From NCBI RefSeq assembly GCF_012849215.1, contig NZ_CP051682.1, positions 2,914,001 through 2,978,000 on the forward strand: a stretch of DNA of 64,000 bases. The letters run 5' to 3'. Both the position numbers and the translations under genes were made by a program. The notes beneath the pieces were generated by a model. The model saw nothing but the letters and a program-made list of their open reading frames with translations, was not told the origin of the DNA and did no database searches. Source of the stretch: Mucilaginibacter robiniae. GTDB lineage: Bacteria; Bacteroidota; Bacteroidia; Sphingobacteriales; Sphingobacteriaceae. Shown here one piece after another: positions 1 through 7,792 of this stretch; position 1 is the stretch's first letter, and every line of letters starts with the position of its first letter.

Positions 1-217
1 TGAGATGCGTAAGCGCATGGAAACTACCAATGCGATTGAGGGTAACAAAAAGAAAATAGAGTGGGGCTCACAAATTCGCAACTATGTGTTGCACCCGTAC
101 AAGCTGGTGAAAGATTTGCGTACCGACCATGAAACCAGCAACGCCCAAGCCGTACTGGATGGCGACCTGAACGACTTTTTAAAAGCCTACCTCATGGAGT
201 TTGGCGGATCTAAATAA
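1..217 (+). CDS. prfB: Peptide chain release factor 2, C-terminal fragment
   Basis: This is the last 71 codons of a class I release factor; the gene begins before the window (reading frame open from base 2). The visible part holds the family signature [20 protein letters not shown] followed by a [10 protein letters not shown] tail that is typical of RF2, the factor that ends translation at UGA and UAA in the ribosomal A site. The GGQ catalytic loop and the usual programmed frameshift lie upstream and cannot be seen. A strong hairpin terminator follows the stop codon, so prfB is the end of its transcript. RF1 has a similar C-terminus but lacks this exact WGSQIR context, so RF2 is preferred. 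Confidence 0.93.
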   Translation, partial: EMRKRMETTNAIEGNKKKIEWGSQIRNYVLHPYKLVKDLRTDHETSNAQAVLDGDLNDFLKAYLMEFGGSK

Positions 218-238
218 AGTCAACTACTTAACGGAATG

Positions 239-277
239 AACCGCCACTGCTTTGTATCTTGCAGTGGCGGTTTTTTT
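239..277 (+). terminator. Rho-independent terminator of prfB
   Basis: A perfect 12-bp stem (AACCGCCACTGC at 239-250, GCAGTGGCGGTT at 261-272) encloses a 10-nt loop and is followed by a T-run. It sits 21 bases after the prfB stop. It argues against starting the next gene at the ATG at 236, which would lie on the hairpin. Confidence 0.9.
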
Positions 278-307
278 ATGGCTGCTATTAACCCATTATC
301 AACCTTT

Positions 308-1219
308 ATGAAAACTCTTCTTCATTTCGCCGTTTTCTTATGTATGGTGAACATTAGTTATGCGCAAAACAACCAGGCAATACCGCTTTACCCCAACGGT
401 GTACCCGGTAGTAAAACTGCCCCGGCTACTTATGCTGAAAAAACAGAAAACGACCGGGTAAGTATGGTGACTAGCCCATCACTCACTCCTTTCTTTCCGG
501 CTAAAGATAAAGCTAATGGAACGGCTGTAATTATTTGCCCTGGTGGTGGCTATTCCCGGCTGGCTATTGAGCATGAGGGGTATGCGGTAGCTCGTAAGTT
601 TAATGAGATAGGCGTAACAGCATTTGTGCTGAAATACCGTTTGCCGAGTGATGTAATTATGGCCGACAAAAGCGTTGGCCCATTGCAGGATGCACAACGG
701 GCTATTCAGTTGGTTAGGCAACGCGCTACCGAATGGCAACTTAATCCTGGCAAGATAGGGATTGTCGGCTTTTCGGCTGGTGGGCATCTGGCATCTACAG
801 CTGGTACGCATTTTAATAAAGCGGTAATTGACAATGCCAGCAACATCAGTGTACGGCCTGATTTTATGGTGTTGCTATACCCGGTAATTACTTTCGGCGA
901 GTTTGCTCACAAAGGCTCGCGCGAAAACCTGATAGGTAAAACGCCAACCACCGAGCAGGTAGATTTATATTCGAACGAGAAGCAGGTAAGCACCCAAACG
1001 CCACCTGCCTTTTTAGTGCAGGCGCAAGATGATAAAACCGTACCTGTACAAAACAGTCTGCTGTTTTACGAAGCCCTGACCAAAGCTGGCGTTAAAGCCG
1101 AAATGCACATTTATCCTGCCGGCGGACACGGCTTCGGCCTGAACAATGCCACCACCAAAGACCAGTGGTTTGAACGCTGCACCAACTGGATGCTGGCGAA
1201 TGGCTGGTTAGCGAAGTAA
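308..1219 (+). CDS. Secreted alpha/beta-hydrolase, esterase-like
   Basis: A 303-residue protein with an N-terminal signal peptide (residues 1-20, ending SYAQ) and an alpha/beta-hydrolase fold. Visible motifs are the oxyanion-hole segment CPGGGYSRLA (about 77-86), the nucleophile elbow GFSAGGH with Ser156, an acidic residue in QAQDDKTVP (about 241) and the catalytic His in AGGHGFG (about 274). This arrangement matches the Aes/BD-FAE-like esterases that often remove acetyl or feruloyl groups from plant polysaccharides; the substrate here is inferred. An ATG at 236 is in frame but lies on the prfB terminator, and the signal peptide begins cleanly at 308. It appears monocistronic and is followed by a repeat-rich gap. 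Confidence 0.82.
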   Translation: MKTLLHFAVFLCMVNISYAQNNQAIPLYPNGVPGSKTAPATYAEKTENDRVSMVTSPSLTPFFPAKDKANGTAVIICPGGGYSRLAIEHEGYAVARKFNEIGVTAFVLKYRLPSDVIMADKSVGPLQDAQRAIQLVRQRATEWQLNPGKIGIVGFSAGGHLASTAGTHFNKAVIDNASNISVRPDFMVLLYPVITFGEFAHKGSRENLIGKTPTTEQVDLYSNEKQVSTQTPPAFLVQAQDDKTVPVQNSLLFYEALTKAGVKAEMHIYPAGGHGFGLNNATTKDQWFERCTNWMLANGWLAK

Positions 1220-1275
1220 GATTTTTAGCTTAGTTTTTAAAGTTGATGCAGGTGGCATAAAGCTCCATGAAGAAA

Positions 1276-1360
1276 AGTGTTACAGGTGTTACATGTTTCA
1301 GTGTTTAACACCTTGTAACACTGACAAACCATTGGCAGTGGTGGCACTGTTTTGTCAGTG
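1276..1360. repeat. Nested inverted repeats in esterase/M23 gap
   Basis: The gap 1220-1528 has no gene. It contains an imperfect inverted repeat (1276-1290 against 1307-1322, core AGTGTTACA with one inserted base). This overlaps a second hairpin whose outer arms CACTGACAAA (1319-1328) and TTTGTCAGTG (1351-1360) pair perfectly, with an inner CAGTG/CACTG stem (1336-1340, 1345-1349). No clear T-run follows, so it is more than a simple terminator. It may be a small palindromic intergenic repeat. Confidence 0.6.
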
Positions 1361-1450
1361 ATTTTGGGATTCTTTTGTGGTTTTTTGATGATGGCGACGA
1401 AATTAACTGATTGAAGCTTGTGGATAGCAGATTAGTCGTGTAACGTATAC

Positions 1451-1511
1451 AGGCACAAGTAGCCACTACAATTCCCCACCCGACATACTTGCGCCAGAGG
1501 TGACTTGTGTC
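1451..1511. repeat. Three copies of a GGCRCAAGT-like core
   Basis: GGCACAAGT occurs within 1451-1460 on the plus strand. ACTTGCGCC at 1487-1495 and ACTTGTGTC at 1503-1511 carry near-identical cores in the opposite direction. The outer pair forms a roughly 10-bp inverted repeat. The arrangement resembles REP-type palindromic repeats; the assignment is a guess. Confidence 0.4.
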
Positions 1512-1528
1512 TTTTAAGCAACTAATAA

Positions 1529-2473
1529 TTACTTGACATTTGCTATTTTTAACTCTTTCTTCGTCAATTCTTTCTTTAAAATCTCAGGCGTACTGCCAGC
1601 TGTGTAGTATTGTTGGGGTACAAGCACTAAGTTGGCGTTTTCGTTAGTGTAGAACTTGGGTGTTACAAAGCCGTAAAGGCTTTTGGTTGTTTGTAAGGTT
1701 TTGTTCCGGTTGCTTTCAAAATCTGCTGATTTCAGGTACGTAATGCAAAGCGCAATATTGTATTGGCCATTTACACTATATTTGCTGTCTATACCCAGAA
1801 GCGTTCCCGGATAAACAATTTGGCCTTCCCGAACTACAATACTCCCTTTTTTAAACCCTTGGTAGGTAGCTAGCGTACCATCGGCATGTTCAATTACTAC
1901 TTCGTTAAGTGTACTTTTATAGGCTAAATCTACCTTTTCGTTGCTTTCATAAATATCTTTTACACTAACCACCATACCTTTGCGTACTGCGGTTACAGTA
2001 TCTTCATGGTTGGTATTAAAGCGGTAAAATTTCCAATCATCGGGTGTAGTATTACCAAAATACATGGCATTAACAAAGTTTGATTCAAAGGCTTGTACGT
2101 GGGTACCCCCTTTAAAAGGGAGCAGGTAAATGAAGTCTGTATCGTATTTGGGCTTTAGTTTACCACGTATATAAGAATAGTTGTATGAAAAGCCGATACC
2201 TTGGTCTTTATTTGATGGAGTCAGGGTGAAAAGATTACCGGAATATCCTTTAACATTTAGGGTCTGTTCTCCGGAACTTGTTAAAGTGTTGCTCAGGTTG
2301 CTGAAATTAAGCACTACTGTAAAGGTACCTAGGTCGGTTTTGTTATAAGTGAAATCAACACTTCTGTTATCATTAACTTTATAGCTAATTTTCAACGTAC
2401 TTTCTTGTGCAATAGATTTCAGGGAAATCAGGGCGCTTAGAAATGCTAGCTTAAAAATAATTCGATATTTCAT
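1529..2473 (-). CDS. Secreted M23/LytM-like protein, degenerate
   Basis: A 314-residue protein with a signal peptide (about 1-22, ending SIAQ). The C-terminal half has the beta-sheet pattern of an M23 (LytM) peptidase: a segment around TVTAVRKGMVVSV, then VVIEHADGTLATYQGF, then a VREGQIVYPGTLLGID turn. M23 enzymes bind zinc through HxxxD and HxH motifs and cut peptidoglycan cross-bridges. Here Gln replaces the His normally found in the YxHL segment, and the later HxH is replaced by the ALCITYL region, so the protein is probably non-catalytic. It may act as a binding or regulatory domain in the periplasm or at the surface. It stands alone, with repeats downstream. Confidence 0.6.
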   Translation of the reverse strand: MKYRIIFKLAFLSALISLKSIAQESTLKISYKVNDNRSVDFTYNKTDLGTFTVVLNFSNLSNTLTSSGEQTLNVKGYSGNLFTLTPSNKDQGIGFSYNYSYIRGKLKPKYDTDFIYLLPFKGGTHVQAFESNFVNAMYFGNTTPDDWKFYRFNTNHEDTVTAVRKGMVVSVKDIYESNEKVDLAYKSTLNEVVIEHADGTLATYQGFKKGSIVVREGQIVYPGTLLGIDSKYSVNGQYNIALCITYLKSADFESNRNKTLQTTKSLYGFVTPKFYTNENANLVLVPQQYYTAGSTPEILKKELTKKELKIANVK

Positions 2474-2653
2474 GAAGGAATAGGTTAAGTTGAATGCAAC
2501 TTACTAACTAAGTTGTTAAAAAGCAAAGTGAAGAAAAAATAAGCTAGTAGTATGTGCATGAGAGGAGCATGAACAAAATAAGAGGTAGGTTCAGTTGATA
2601 AACTGGGATCCAATTAGCTCTGCCAAAGTTCCTTTTCAATAATACTTAAATAT

Positions 2654-2685
2654 AAAAAGCCAGTGTCACAAAGTATAACACTGGC
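2654..2685 (-). terminator. Terminator downstream of SirB1-like gene
   Basis: Read on the minus strand, an 8-bp perfect stem (plus-strand arms GCCAGTGT 2659-2666 and ACACTGGC 2678-2685) is followed by TTTTT. It lies about 60 bases after the stop of the gene at 2747-3613. Confidence 0.75.
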
Positions 2686-2746
2686 AAAAACTTGTTAGTA
2701 GCTTGGTAGTAACGCTCTATGTATCTTGCAATAATCTATTTGTAAG

Positions 2747-3613
2747 TTACCCTAATATCCCCAGCAATTCAGTTAACTCACGCACTTTATCCATAGAGCC
2801 TAGCTGCTCGTACGAACTAATCAGGTTGCGCAAAACACGGCGTACAATATCGTCGTTCGAGCAGGGTTCATAGTATTGTTTTTCTACTTTCAAGTTCAGC
2901 TGCTTCAAAAACGAATCTACATCACGACGGCCAAAAATAAAGCCCTTGTTAAAGGCATTGATGTAAAATAGCACACCACCTTCATACTCATTTTTGTAGG
3001 CTTCATCCATATAAGCCAGTATGAAGTATTGCGGCAGGTTAACCCCATAAATGGGAATGTCCAGCTTTTGGGCAATCACCGAATAGATGATTGCCAGCGA
3101 AATCTGGTTTCCCTTTTTAGTTTCCAGCACCTGGTTCAGGTAGCTGTTTTGCGGATTCTGGTGATTGGTGGTATTGCCGCTAAAACCATGAATATTGTAC
3201 AACACATGGTTAATCAGTTTCACCTGGTCTGACGGGCTGCCCTCAAACATCATTTGCATCCAGATGTCGCGTTTAATGGCTTCAATCTGGTTAATAATTT
3301 TCTGCTCGTCTAAATCAGGGTATTGGTATTTGTTGATGATGAGCACGCCACGCAGCAAATCAAAAGAACCGCCCTGGTGCCATAGTTCCAATTCATTTTT
3401 AACCAAACTGAACTGAATTTCATGTACCAGGTTGGCAATACGTTCCTGCTGTACCGGGTCAAAAGCCTGTTCCCAAGCTGATTCCAAGTACTCTACAGCT
3501 ATAGGACCGTATGATAATAACTTGTCATGTACATGTTCAAAAATTTCCCGGTCTGGGTCGTCTAGTAATTGTATCAATGATTTTATTTCGGTCTCATTAA
3601 TCATGCACTCCAT
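2747..3613 (-). CDS. SirB1-family transglutaminase-like/TPR protein
   Basis: A 288-residue cytoplasmic protein of the SirB1 (transglutaminase-like core 2) family. The signature is in the middle: an SYLNQVLETKKGNQISLAII segment followed by KLDIPIYGVNLPQYFILAY (about 155-205), where family members have GNPISL and GVNFPGHF. The N-terminal third is helical and HEAT-like; the C-terminus (about 255-288) looks like the TPR-type tail of the family. No signal peptide is seen. The biochemical role of SirB1 proteins is not established. The start could equally be the ATG three codons downstream (3604). It is divergent from the small methyltransferase-like gene at 3658. Confidence 0.75.
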   Translation of the reverse strand: MECMINETEIKSLIQLLDDPDREIFEHVHDKLLSYGPIAVEYLESAWEQAFDPVQQERIANLVHEIQFSLVKNELELWHQGGSFDLLRGVLIINKYQYPDLDEQKIINQIEAIKRDIWMQMMFEGSPSDQVKLINHVLYNIHGFSGNTTNHQNPQNSYLNQVLETKKGNQISLAIIYSVIAQKLDIPIYGVNLPQYFILAYMDEAYKNEYEGGVLFYINAFNKGFIFGRRDVDSFLKQLNLKVEKQYYEPCSNDDIVRRVLRNLISSYEQLGSMDKVRELTELLGILG

Positions 3614-3657
3614 CCTCTCTGCTAAAAAATACTAAAGCTTTATCTACTTTTACAACC

Positions 3658-4233
3658 GTGTTTAACCTAAAGTTTGCAGCAAAGCATATTTTGCACCGCT
3701 TTAAAGCCATTACCCGGCATGGCTTGCATTCGCCGTTTGTTTACCGGTTGGTTGATGAGGTAATTTACGATTTTTCGCCCAAAAAAGTATATGCCGATAT
3801 GCAAAACAGCCTGGCCGATGTGCATAAATTAAACCGCGTTGACAAACTGCTGTACCGTTTGGTAAGTGATGCCCATCCCCGGCATTTATACACGTTAACT
3901 GAACCAACCCCAGCTGACCAGCTAATAATGCAAACAGCCGCACCTCAAGCTACCTGGCTCAAGCCTGAACAACCAACCCCGGCCGACCTGATTTGGATTG
4001 ATGCCCACCAGCATCCCGAACGTTTGTGGCTGTATTTTGAACAAAGCTTAACGCACGTACAAGCGCAAACCTGTATGCTGATTAAAAATGTTCATCGTAA
4101 TGCGCAAACCGAACAAGCTTGGCAGGCAATCAAAGCTAACCCACAGGTAACCGTAACGGTTGATTTATTTTGGCTGGGCTTAGTCTATTTCAGAACAGGG
4201 CAGGTGCGGGAAGATTTTTTAATTCGATTTTGA
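3658..4233 (+). CDS. Degenerate class I methyltransferase-like protein
   Basis: A 191-residue protein with a GTG start. Its N-terminus (ITRHGLHSPFVYRLVDEVIY) matches the opening of a Bacteroidota family annotated as class I SAM-dependent methyltransferases. Where those proteins continue with the glycine-rich SAM-binding loop, this one reads DAHPRHLYTLTEPTPADQL, with no E/DxGxGxG pattern, and it is shorter than relatives of about 230 residues. The distal IWIDAHQHPERLWLYFEQ segment still resembles strand 4 of the fold. SAM binding is therefore doubtful. It ends 6 bases before the convergent comF stop. No in-frame ATG fits the conserved N-terminus better. Confidence 0.55.
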   Translation: MFNLKFAAKHILHRFKAITRHGLHSPFVYRLVDEVIYDFSPKKVYADMQNSLADVHKLNRVDKLLYRLVSDAHPRHLYTLTEPTPADQLIMQTAAPQATWLKPEQPTPADLIWIDAHQHPERLWLYFEQSLTHVQAQTCMLIKNVHRNAQTEQAWQAIKANPQVTVTVDLFWLGLVYFRTGQVREDFLIRF

Positions 4234-4239
4234 AAATCC

Positions 4240-4938
4240 CTACACGGCATAAGCAATAGTAGCTATGCTCAAAGTTAAGCCGGGCACTTGCAGCAAAGCT
4301 AATCCGCAGGCTTCCAGTGTGGAGCCGGTGGTTACAATATCATCAACCAATAAAATGTGCTTGTTCATAAGTGCTGCCGGGTTTTTAATGGCGAAAACCT
4401 CCTGCATGTTCTCAAATCGTGCAAACCTTGATTTTTGGGTTTGTGTAGCAGTATTTATGGTGCGTATCAGGTTATGCTCCTCAACCTGGGCATTCAGTTT
4501 GGCGGCTAGTCCGTCGGCAAAGCAAGTACTTTGGTTATAGCCCCGCTTGCGGAAACGTTTTATATGCAAGGGTACAGGTATAATTACATCCACCGAAGCA
4601 AAAGTGGGGTTTTGCATCAACTGTGCGCCGGCTATCTGGCCCAGGCGGTTGCCAATGGCTGGCATATCCTGATATTTAAACTGGTGCATGAGGTGTTGTA
4701 CCTTGCTGCCTTTTTCAAAATACAATAAGGCATAAGCGGCCTGCACTTGTAATTTACCCCAAAACTGTTGCGCTACAATATTATCAGGTTGTTGATGAAA
4801 CTGCGTGTAAGGCAGGTTGTACAAGCAATCGGTACAAATTAAGCTCTCGGTGCCCAGTAAAGTGCTGTTGCAAGCCTGGCAAAGCCGCGGATAAATCAGG
4901 CTAATAAAATCGGCCAGGTAGCTGTTGCGCAGGTTCAT
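4240..4938 (-). CDS. comF: ComF family phosphoribosyltransferase-like protein
   Basis: A 232-residue protein with an N-terminal zinc-binding Cys4 cluster (Cys20, Cys23, Cys35, Cys38 in CQAC...CTDC). Its C-terminal PRTase fold carries the PRPP-binding motif LLVDDIVTTGSTL (about 195-208). The DVIIPVPLH segment and the RGYNQS motif are also classic ComF features. ComF proteins support DNA uptake in competent bacteria, probably at the cytoplasmic face, and are widespread outside competent species with unclear function. No other competence gene lies nearby. The start ATG gives the usual length. Confidence 0.88.
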   Translation of the reverse strand: MNLRNSYLADFISLIYPRLCQACNSTLLGTESLICTDCLYNLPYTQFHQQPDNIVAQQFWGKLQVQAAYALLYFEKGSKVQHLMHQFKYQDMPAIGNRLGQIAGAQLMQNPTFASVDVIIPVPLHIKRFRKRGYNQSTCFADGLAAKLNAQVEEHNLIRTINTATQTQKSRFARFENMQEVFAIKNPAALMNKHILLVDDIVTTGSTLEACGLALLQVPGLTLSIATIAYAV

Positions 4939-5045
4939 GGTGCAAAGGTGAATACAGCACCAAGAATAAAAAATATAGCTTGTAAAATCAAATAGTTAAA
5001 GCCGAAACTTAGCTAACTTAACTTTCTAACACTGCATTCTCAGCT

Positions 5046-6107
5046 CTATACAACAGCCGCTTGTTCTTTTACGGCTAATTGTCCGCAAGCAGCGTCAATG
5101 TCTTTGCCCCGGCTGCGGCGTACGTTGGTGATGATGCCTTGTTTACGCAGGTAAGTCGCAAAAGCATCAATCTTGTCTTCGCCGGCATTCAGGAAATCAG
5201 CAAACGAGATCGGATTGTATTCAATGATGTTTACCTTGCAAGGCAGATGCTTGCAAAAGCGAGCCAGTTCCATGGCATCCTGTAAGCCATCATTAAAGTT
5301 ATGAAACACGATGTATTCGTAAGTAACGGGGTTTTTGGTTTTGTTATAGTAGTATTTCAAAGCTTCAGCCAATGCCTTCAACGAGTTTTGCTCATTAATT
5401 GGCATAATCTGGTTACGCTTCTCATCATTAGCAGCATGGAGTGACAAAGCCAGGTTAAATTTTACCTGATCGTCGCCCAGTTTTTTAATCATCTTGGCAA
5501 TACCTGCGGTAGATACCGTAATACGCTTAGCCGCCATGCCTAAGCCATCTTCGGCAGTAATGCGCTCAACTGATTTTAGTACATTGGCATAGTTCAGCAA
5601 AGGTTCGCCCATCCCCATGTACACAATATTGGTTAAAGGGAGATTATAATTTTGTTGTGCCTGCTGACTAATTAATACTACCTGGTCGTAAATTTCATCG
5701 GCATTCAGGTTGCGTTTACGATCCATGTAGCCGGTAGCACAAAACTTACAGGTAAGACTGCACCCAACCTGCGATGATACGCAGGCCGTCATCCGCTCTG
5801 GGGTTGGAATTAAAACGCCTTCAATTAAGTGCGTATCGTGCAACTTAAAGGAATTTTTTATAGTTTTATCGGCGCTGAACTGTGAGTTGTGGATTTTAAC
5901 AGCATTAATGGTGAAATGCTCATCCAGTTTGTGACGAAGTTCTTTAGATATGTTACTCATGTCATCAAACGATACACATGATTTTTTCCAAAGCCATTCA
6001 TACACTTGCTTAGCTCTGAAGCTTTTCTCGCCCAGGCTAACAAAGCGTTGTTGCAAAGCTTCCAGGCTCAGGCTGCGGATGTCTGTTTTACCTTGATTTA
6101 TACTCAC
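5046..6107 (-). CDS. rlmN: Dual-specificity 23S rRNA/tRNA adenine-C2 methyltransferase
   Basis: A 353-residue radical SAM enzyme that methylates C2 of A2503 in 23S rRNA and A37 in some tRNAs. The cluster motif CSLTCKFC gives Cys116, Cys120 and Cys123. The methyl-carrying Cys pair is probably completed by Cys341 in DIDAACGQL. The YMGMGEPLLN segment and NIIEYNP motif are also family hallmarks. The start is GTG (plus-strand CAC at 6105-6107), which gives the expected MSINQGKTDIRSLSL N-terminus. A TAnnTTTG box on the minus strand ends only 4 bases upstream, so the mRNA may be leaderless. Confidence 0.95.
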   Translation of the reverse strand: MSINQGKTDIRSLSLEALQQRFVSLGEKSFRAKQVYEWLWKKSCVSFDDMSNISKELRHKLDEHFTINAVKIHNSQFSADKTIKNSFKLHDTHLIEGVLIPTPERMTACVSSQVGCSLTCKFCATGYMDRKRNLNADEIYDQVVLISQQAQQNYNLPLTNIVYMGMGEPLLNYANVLKSVERITAEDGLGMAAKRITVSTAGIAKMIKKLGDDQVKFNLALSLHAANDEKRNQIMPINEQNSLKALAEALKYYYNKTKNPVTYEYIVFHNFNDGLQDAMELARFCKHLPCKVNIIEYNPISFADFLNAGEDKIDAFATYLRKQGIITNVRRSRGKDIDAACGQLAVKEQAAVV

Positions 6108-6111
6108 CTTA

Positions 6112-6119
6112 CAAAGGTA
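6112..6119 (-). promoter_or_regulatory. -7 box (TACCTTTG) of rlmN
   Basis: The plus-strand sequence CAAAGGTA reads TACCTTTG on the minus strand, a full match to the Bacteroidota TAnnTTTG element. It ends 4 bases before the GTG start. No clear -33 TTG was found at the usual distance. Confidence 0.4.
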
Positions 6120-6270
6120 AGTAATTTATACTTGCTACGATTTCAGGTTGCGTTTTTGAATTGTAAAATTAAAAAACAACAACTAAAAGTTAATTGTATT
6201 TAATGCGTTCTACATTAAAATAGTTATGGGGTAATTTAAGATGGGATAGAGTATTGATTAATTTCATTAA

Positions 6271-7434
6271 ATGAAAAGTTTTAGAGCCGATTACGTTTTT
6301 CCTATTAGTGCCGATCCGATAAAGAATGGAATTATTACCGTTGATGATTACGGCAAGATTATATCAGTTGACAGTTATGCAAAGCCTGGGGTTCAGGTTG
6401 AGCAGTTAAACGGCGTTTTATGCCCGGGGTTTATCAATACCCATTGTCATCTTGAACTTTCGCATCTTCATAACAAAATACAGCAGCAAACCGGGCTGGT
6501 TGATTTCATCAAAGCTGTACAGCAGTTCCGGAACGTTGACCCTGCCGAGGCTACCGAAGCCGCATTAAAGGCCGACCAGGAAATGTATGATGAGGGCATT
6601 GTTGCCGTTGGTGATATTTCCAACAGTGCGCTTACTATCCCCATCAAAACCAACAGCAAAATATACTACCATACTTTTATTGAAGTATTCAGCTTTTTGC
6701 CCGAACGCGCTGAAGCTGTATTTCAAAATGCGCTGGAACTGCATAAGCAATTTAAGCCTTTATCGTGCTCCATTACGCCCCATGCGCCATACTCGGTTTC
6801 TAAAGAGCTGTTCCGGCTGATTAAAAATTACAGTGATACTAATGATAACTTATTAACTATTCATAATCAGGAATCTGAAGAAGAGAACAAGTTTTACCGT
6901 TACAAGCTAGGCGACTTTTTAGGTTTGTACGAGAGCTTTGGTATGGATATTTCCAGCTTTAAACCACAAGCCCGCAATTCTATACAAACAGTAGTTCCGT
7001 TGTTAAGCAATAAGCCTAACGTACTGCTGGTGCATAATACCTGCACCAACCTGAAAGATATTTATTTTGTTAAACGTTTTGATCGTAAAGTAAACTGGTG
7101 TTTTTGCCCGAATGCTAATTTGTATATTGAAGGTAAGCTACCCAAAATGGGCTTGTTTTTAGATGAAGGCTTTAACCTCACTTTAGGCACCGATAGCTTG
7201 GCCTCCAATAGCCGGCTTTCTATATTAGATGAAATGCGTACACTGTGTACCAATTTTCCGTCATTAACGCTGAACCGCCTGCTGGAATGGGCTACCTTAA
7301 ACGGAGCACAATATTTGGGAGTAGATGATAGTTTAGGTACGCTAGAGCCGGGTAAAACGCCAGGACTGAACTTGTTAACCAACTTGGACGGGCTAAAAAT
7401 TACCCCCGAAACCCAAGTAACGCGCATCGTATAA
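6271..7434 (+). CDS. Amidohydrolase family metal-dependent hydrolase/deaminase
   Basis: A 387-residue protein of the amidohydrolase superfamily (ATZ/TRZ-like branch). Metal ligands are visible in order: THCHLELSH (His58, His60), a TPHAPYSVS strand, LTIHNQESEEE, LLVHNT and the Asp of LGTDSLASN. The C-terminal GTLEPGKTPGLNLL is the usual composite beta-sandwich closing strand. Members deaminate purines, pterins, S-adenosylhomocysteine or aminofutalosine; the HLELSH sequence resembles some aminofutalosine deaminase-like proteins, but no other futalosine gene is nearby, so the substrate is open. It precedes acyP in the same direction. Confidence 0.8.
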   Translation: MKSFRADYVFPISADPIKNGIITVDDYGKIISVDSYAKPGVQVEQLNGVLCPGFINTHCHLELSHLHNKIQQQTGLVDFIKAVQQFRNVDPAEATEAALKADQEMYDEGIVAVGDISNSALTIPIKTNSKIYYHTFIEVFSFLPERAEAVFQNALELHKQFKPLSCSITPHAPYSVSKELFRLIKNYSDTNDNLLTIHNQESEEENKFYRYKLGDFLGLYESFGMDISSFKPQARNSIQTVVPLLSNKPNVLLVHNTCTNLKDIYFVKRFDRKVNWCFCPNANLYIEGKLPKMGLFLDEGFNLTLGTDSLASNSRLSILDEMRTLCTNFPSLTLNRLLEWATLNGAQYLGVDDSLGTLEPGKTPGLNLLTNLDGLKITPETQVTRIV

Positions 7435-7443
7435 AAACAAGCC

Positions 7444-7474
7444 TTGCTGCATTGGCGGTATCTTGGTACTTTTG
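7444..7474 (+). promoter_or_regulatory. Promoter of acyP (TTG-N20-TACTTTTG)
   Basis: TTG at 7444-7446 and TACTTTTG at 7467-7474 are separated by 20 bases, close to the Bacteroidota consensus TTTG-N19-TAnnTTTG. The box ends 6 bases before the acyP ATG, predicting little or no 5' leader. Confidence 0.5.
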
Positions 7475-7480
7475 TAACTG

Positions 7481-7765
7481 ATGATAAAGCATTTAAATAT
7501 TACGGTGCAAGGCAAAGTGCAAGGGGTTTCTTACCGAGCCACTACCAAAGCCGTTGCCGACCAACTGGGGGTGCGGGGCTTTGTGAAAAACACCGAAGAT
7601 GGTGGCGTATATATTGAAGCCGAAGCCGAATCTACCCTGATGGATATGTTTATAGAGTGGTGCAACGAAGGTCCGGAAAGGGCTAGGGTAACTGCCGTGC
7701 ATACCGAAGAAGGTGACGTGAAAGACTATCGTAATTTCGAGATAGTAAAAAAGAAAATAGCCTAA
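7481..7765 (+). CDS. acyP: Acylphosphatase
   Basis: A 94-residue alpha/beta protein that hydrolyses acyl phosphates such as acetyl phosphate or carbamoyl phosphate in the cytoplasm. The first signature, VQGKVQGVSYRATT, carries the phosphate-binding Arg19. The second, GVRGFVKNTEDGGVYIEAEA, carries the catalytic Asn37. The length is typical of the family. The ATG at 7481 is the only start that keeps the first beta-strand, and the promoter box immediately before it suggests a leaderless message. The flippase gene follows after 27 bases. Confidence 0.95.
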   Translation: MIKHLNITVQGKVQGVSYRATTKAVADQLGVRGFVKNTEDGGVYIEAEAESTLMDMFIEWCNEGPERARVTAVHTEEGDVKDYRNFEIVKKKIA

Positions 7766-7792
7766 CACTGTATATTAAAACCGTAAAAAGCA

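Noticed and set aside
236..307. Upstream in-frame start for the esterase
   Set aside because: The extra 24 codons coincide with the prfB terminator hairpin, and the signal peptide begins at 308.
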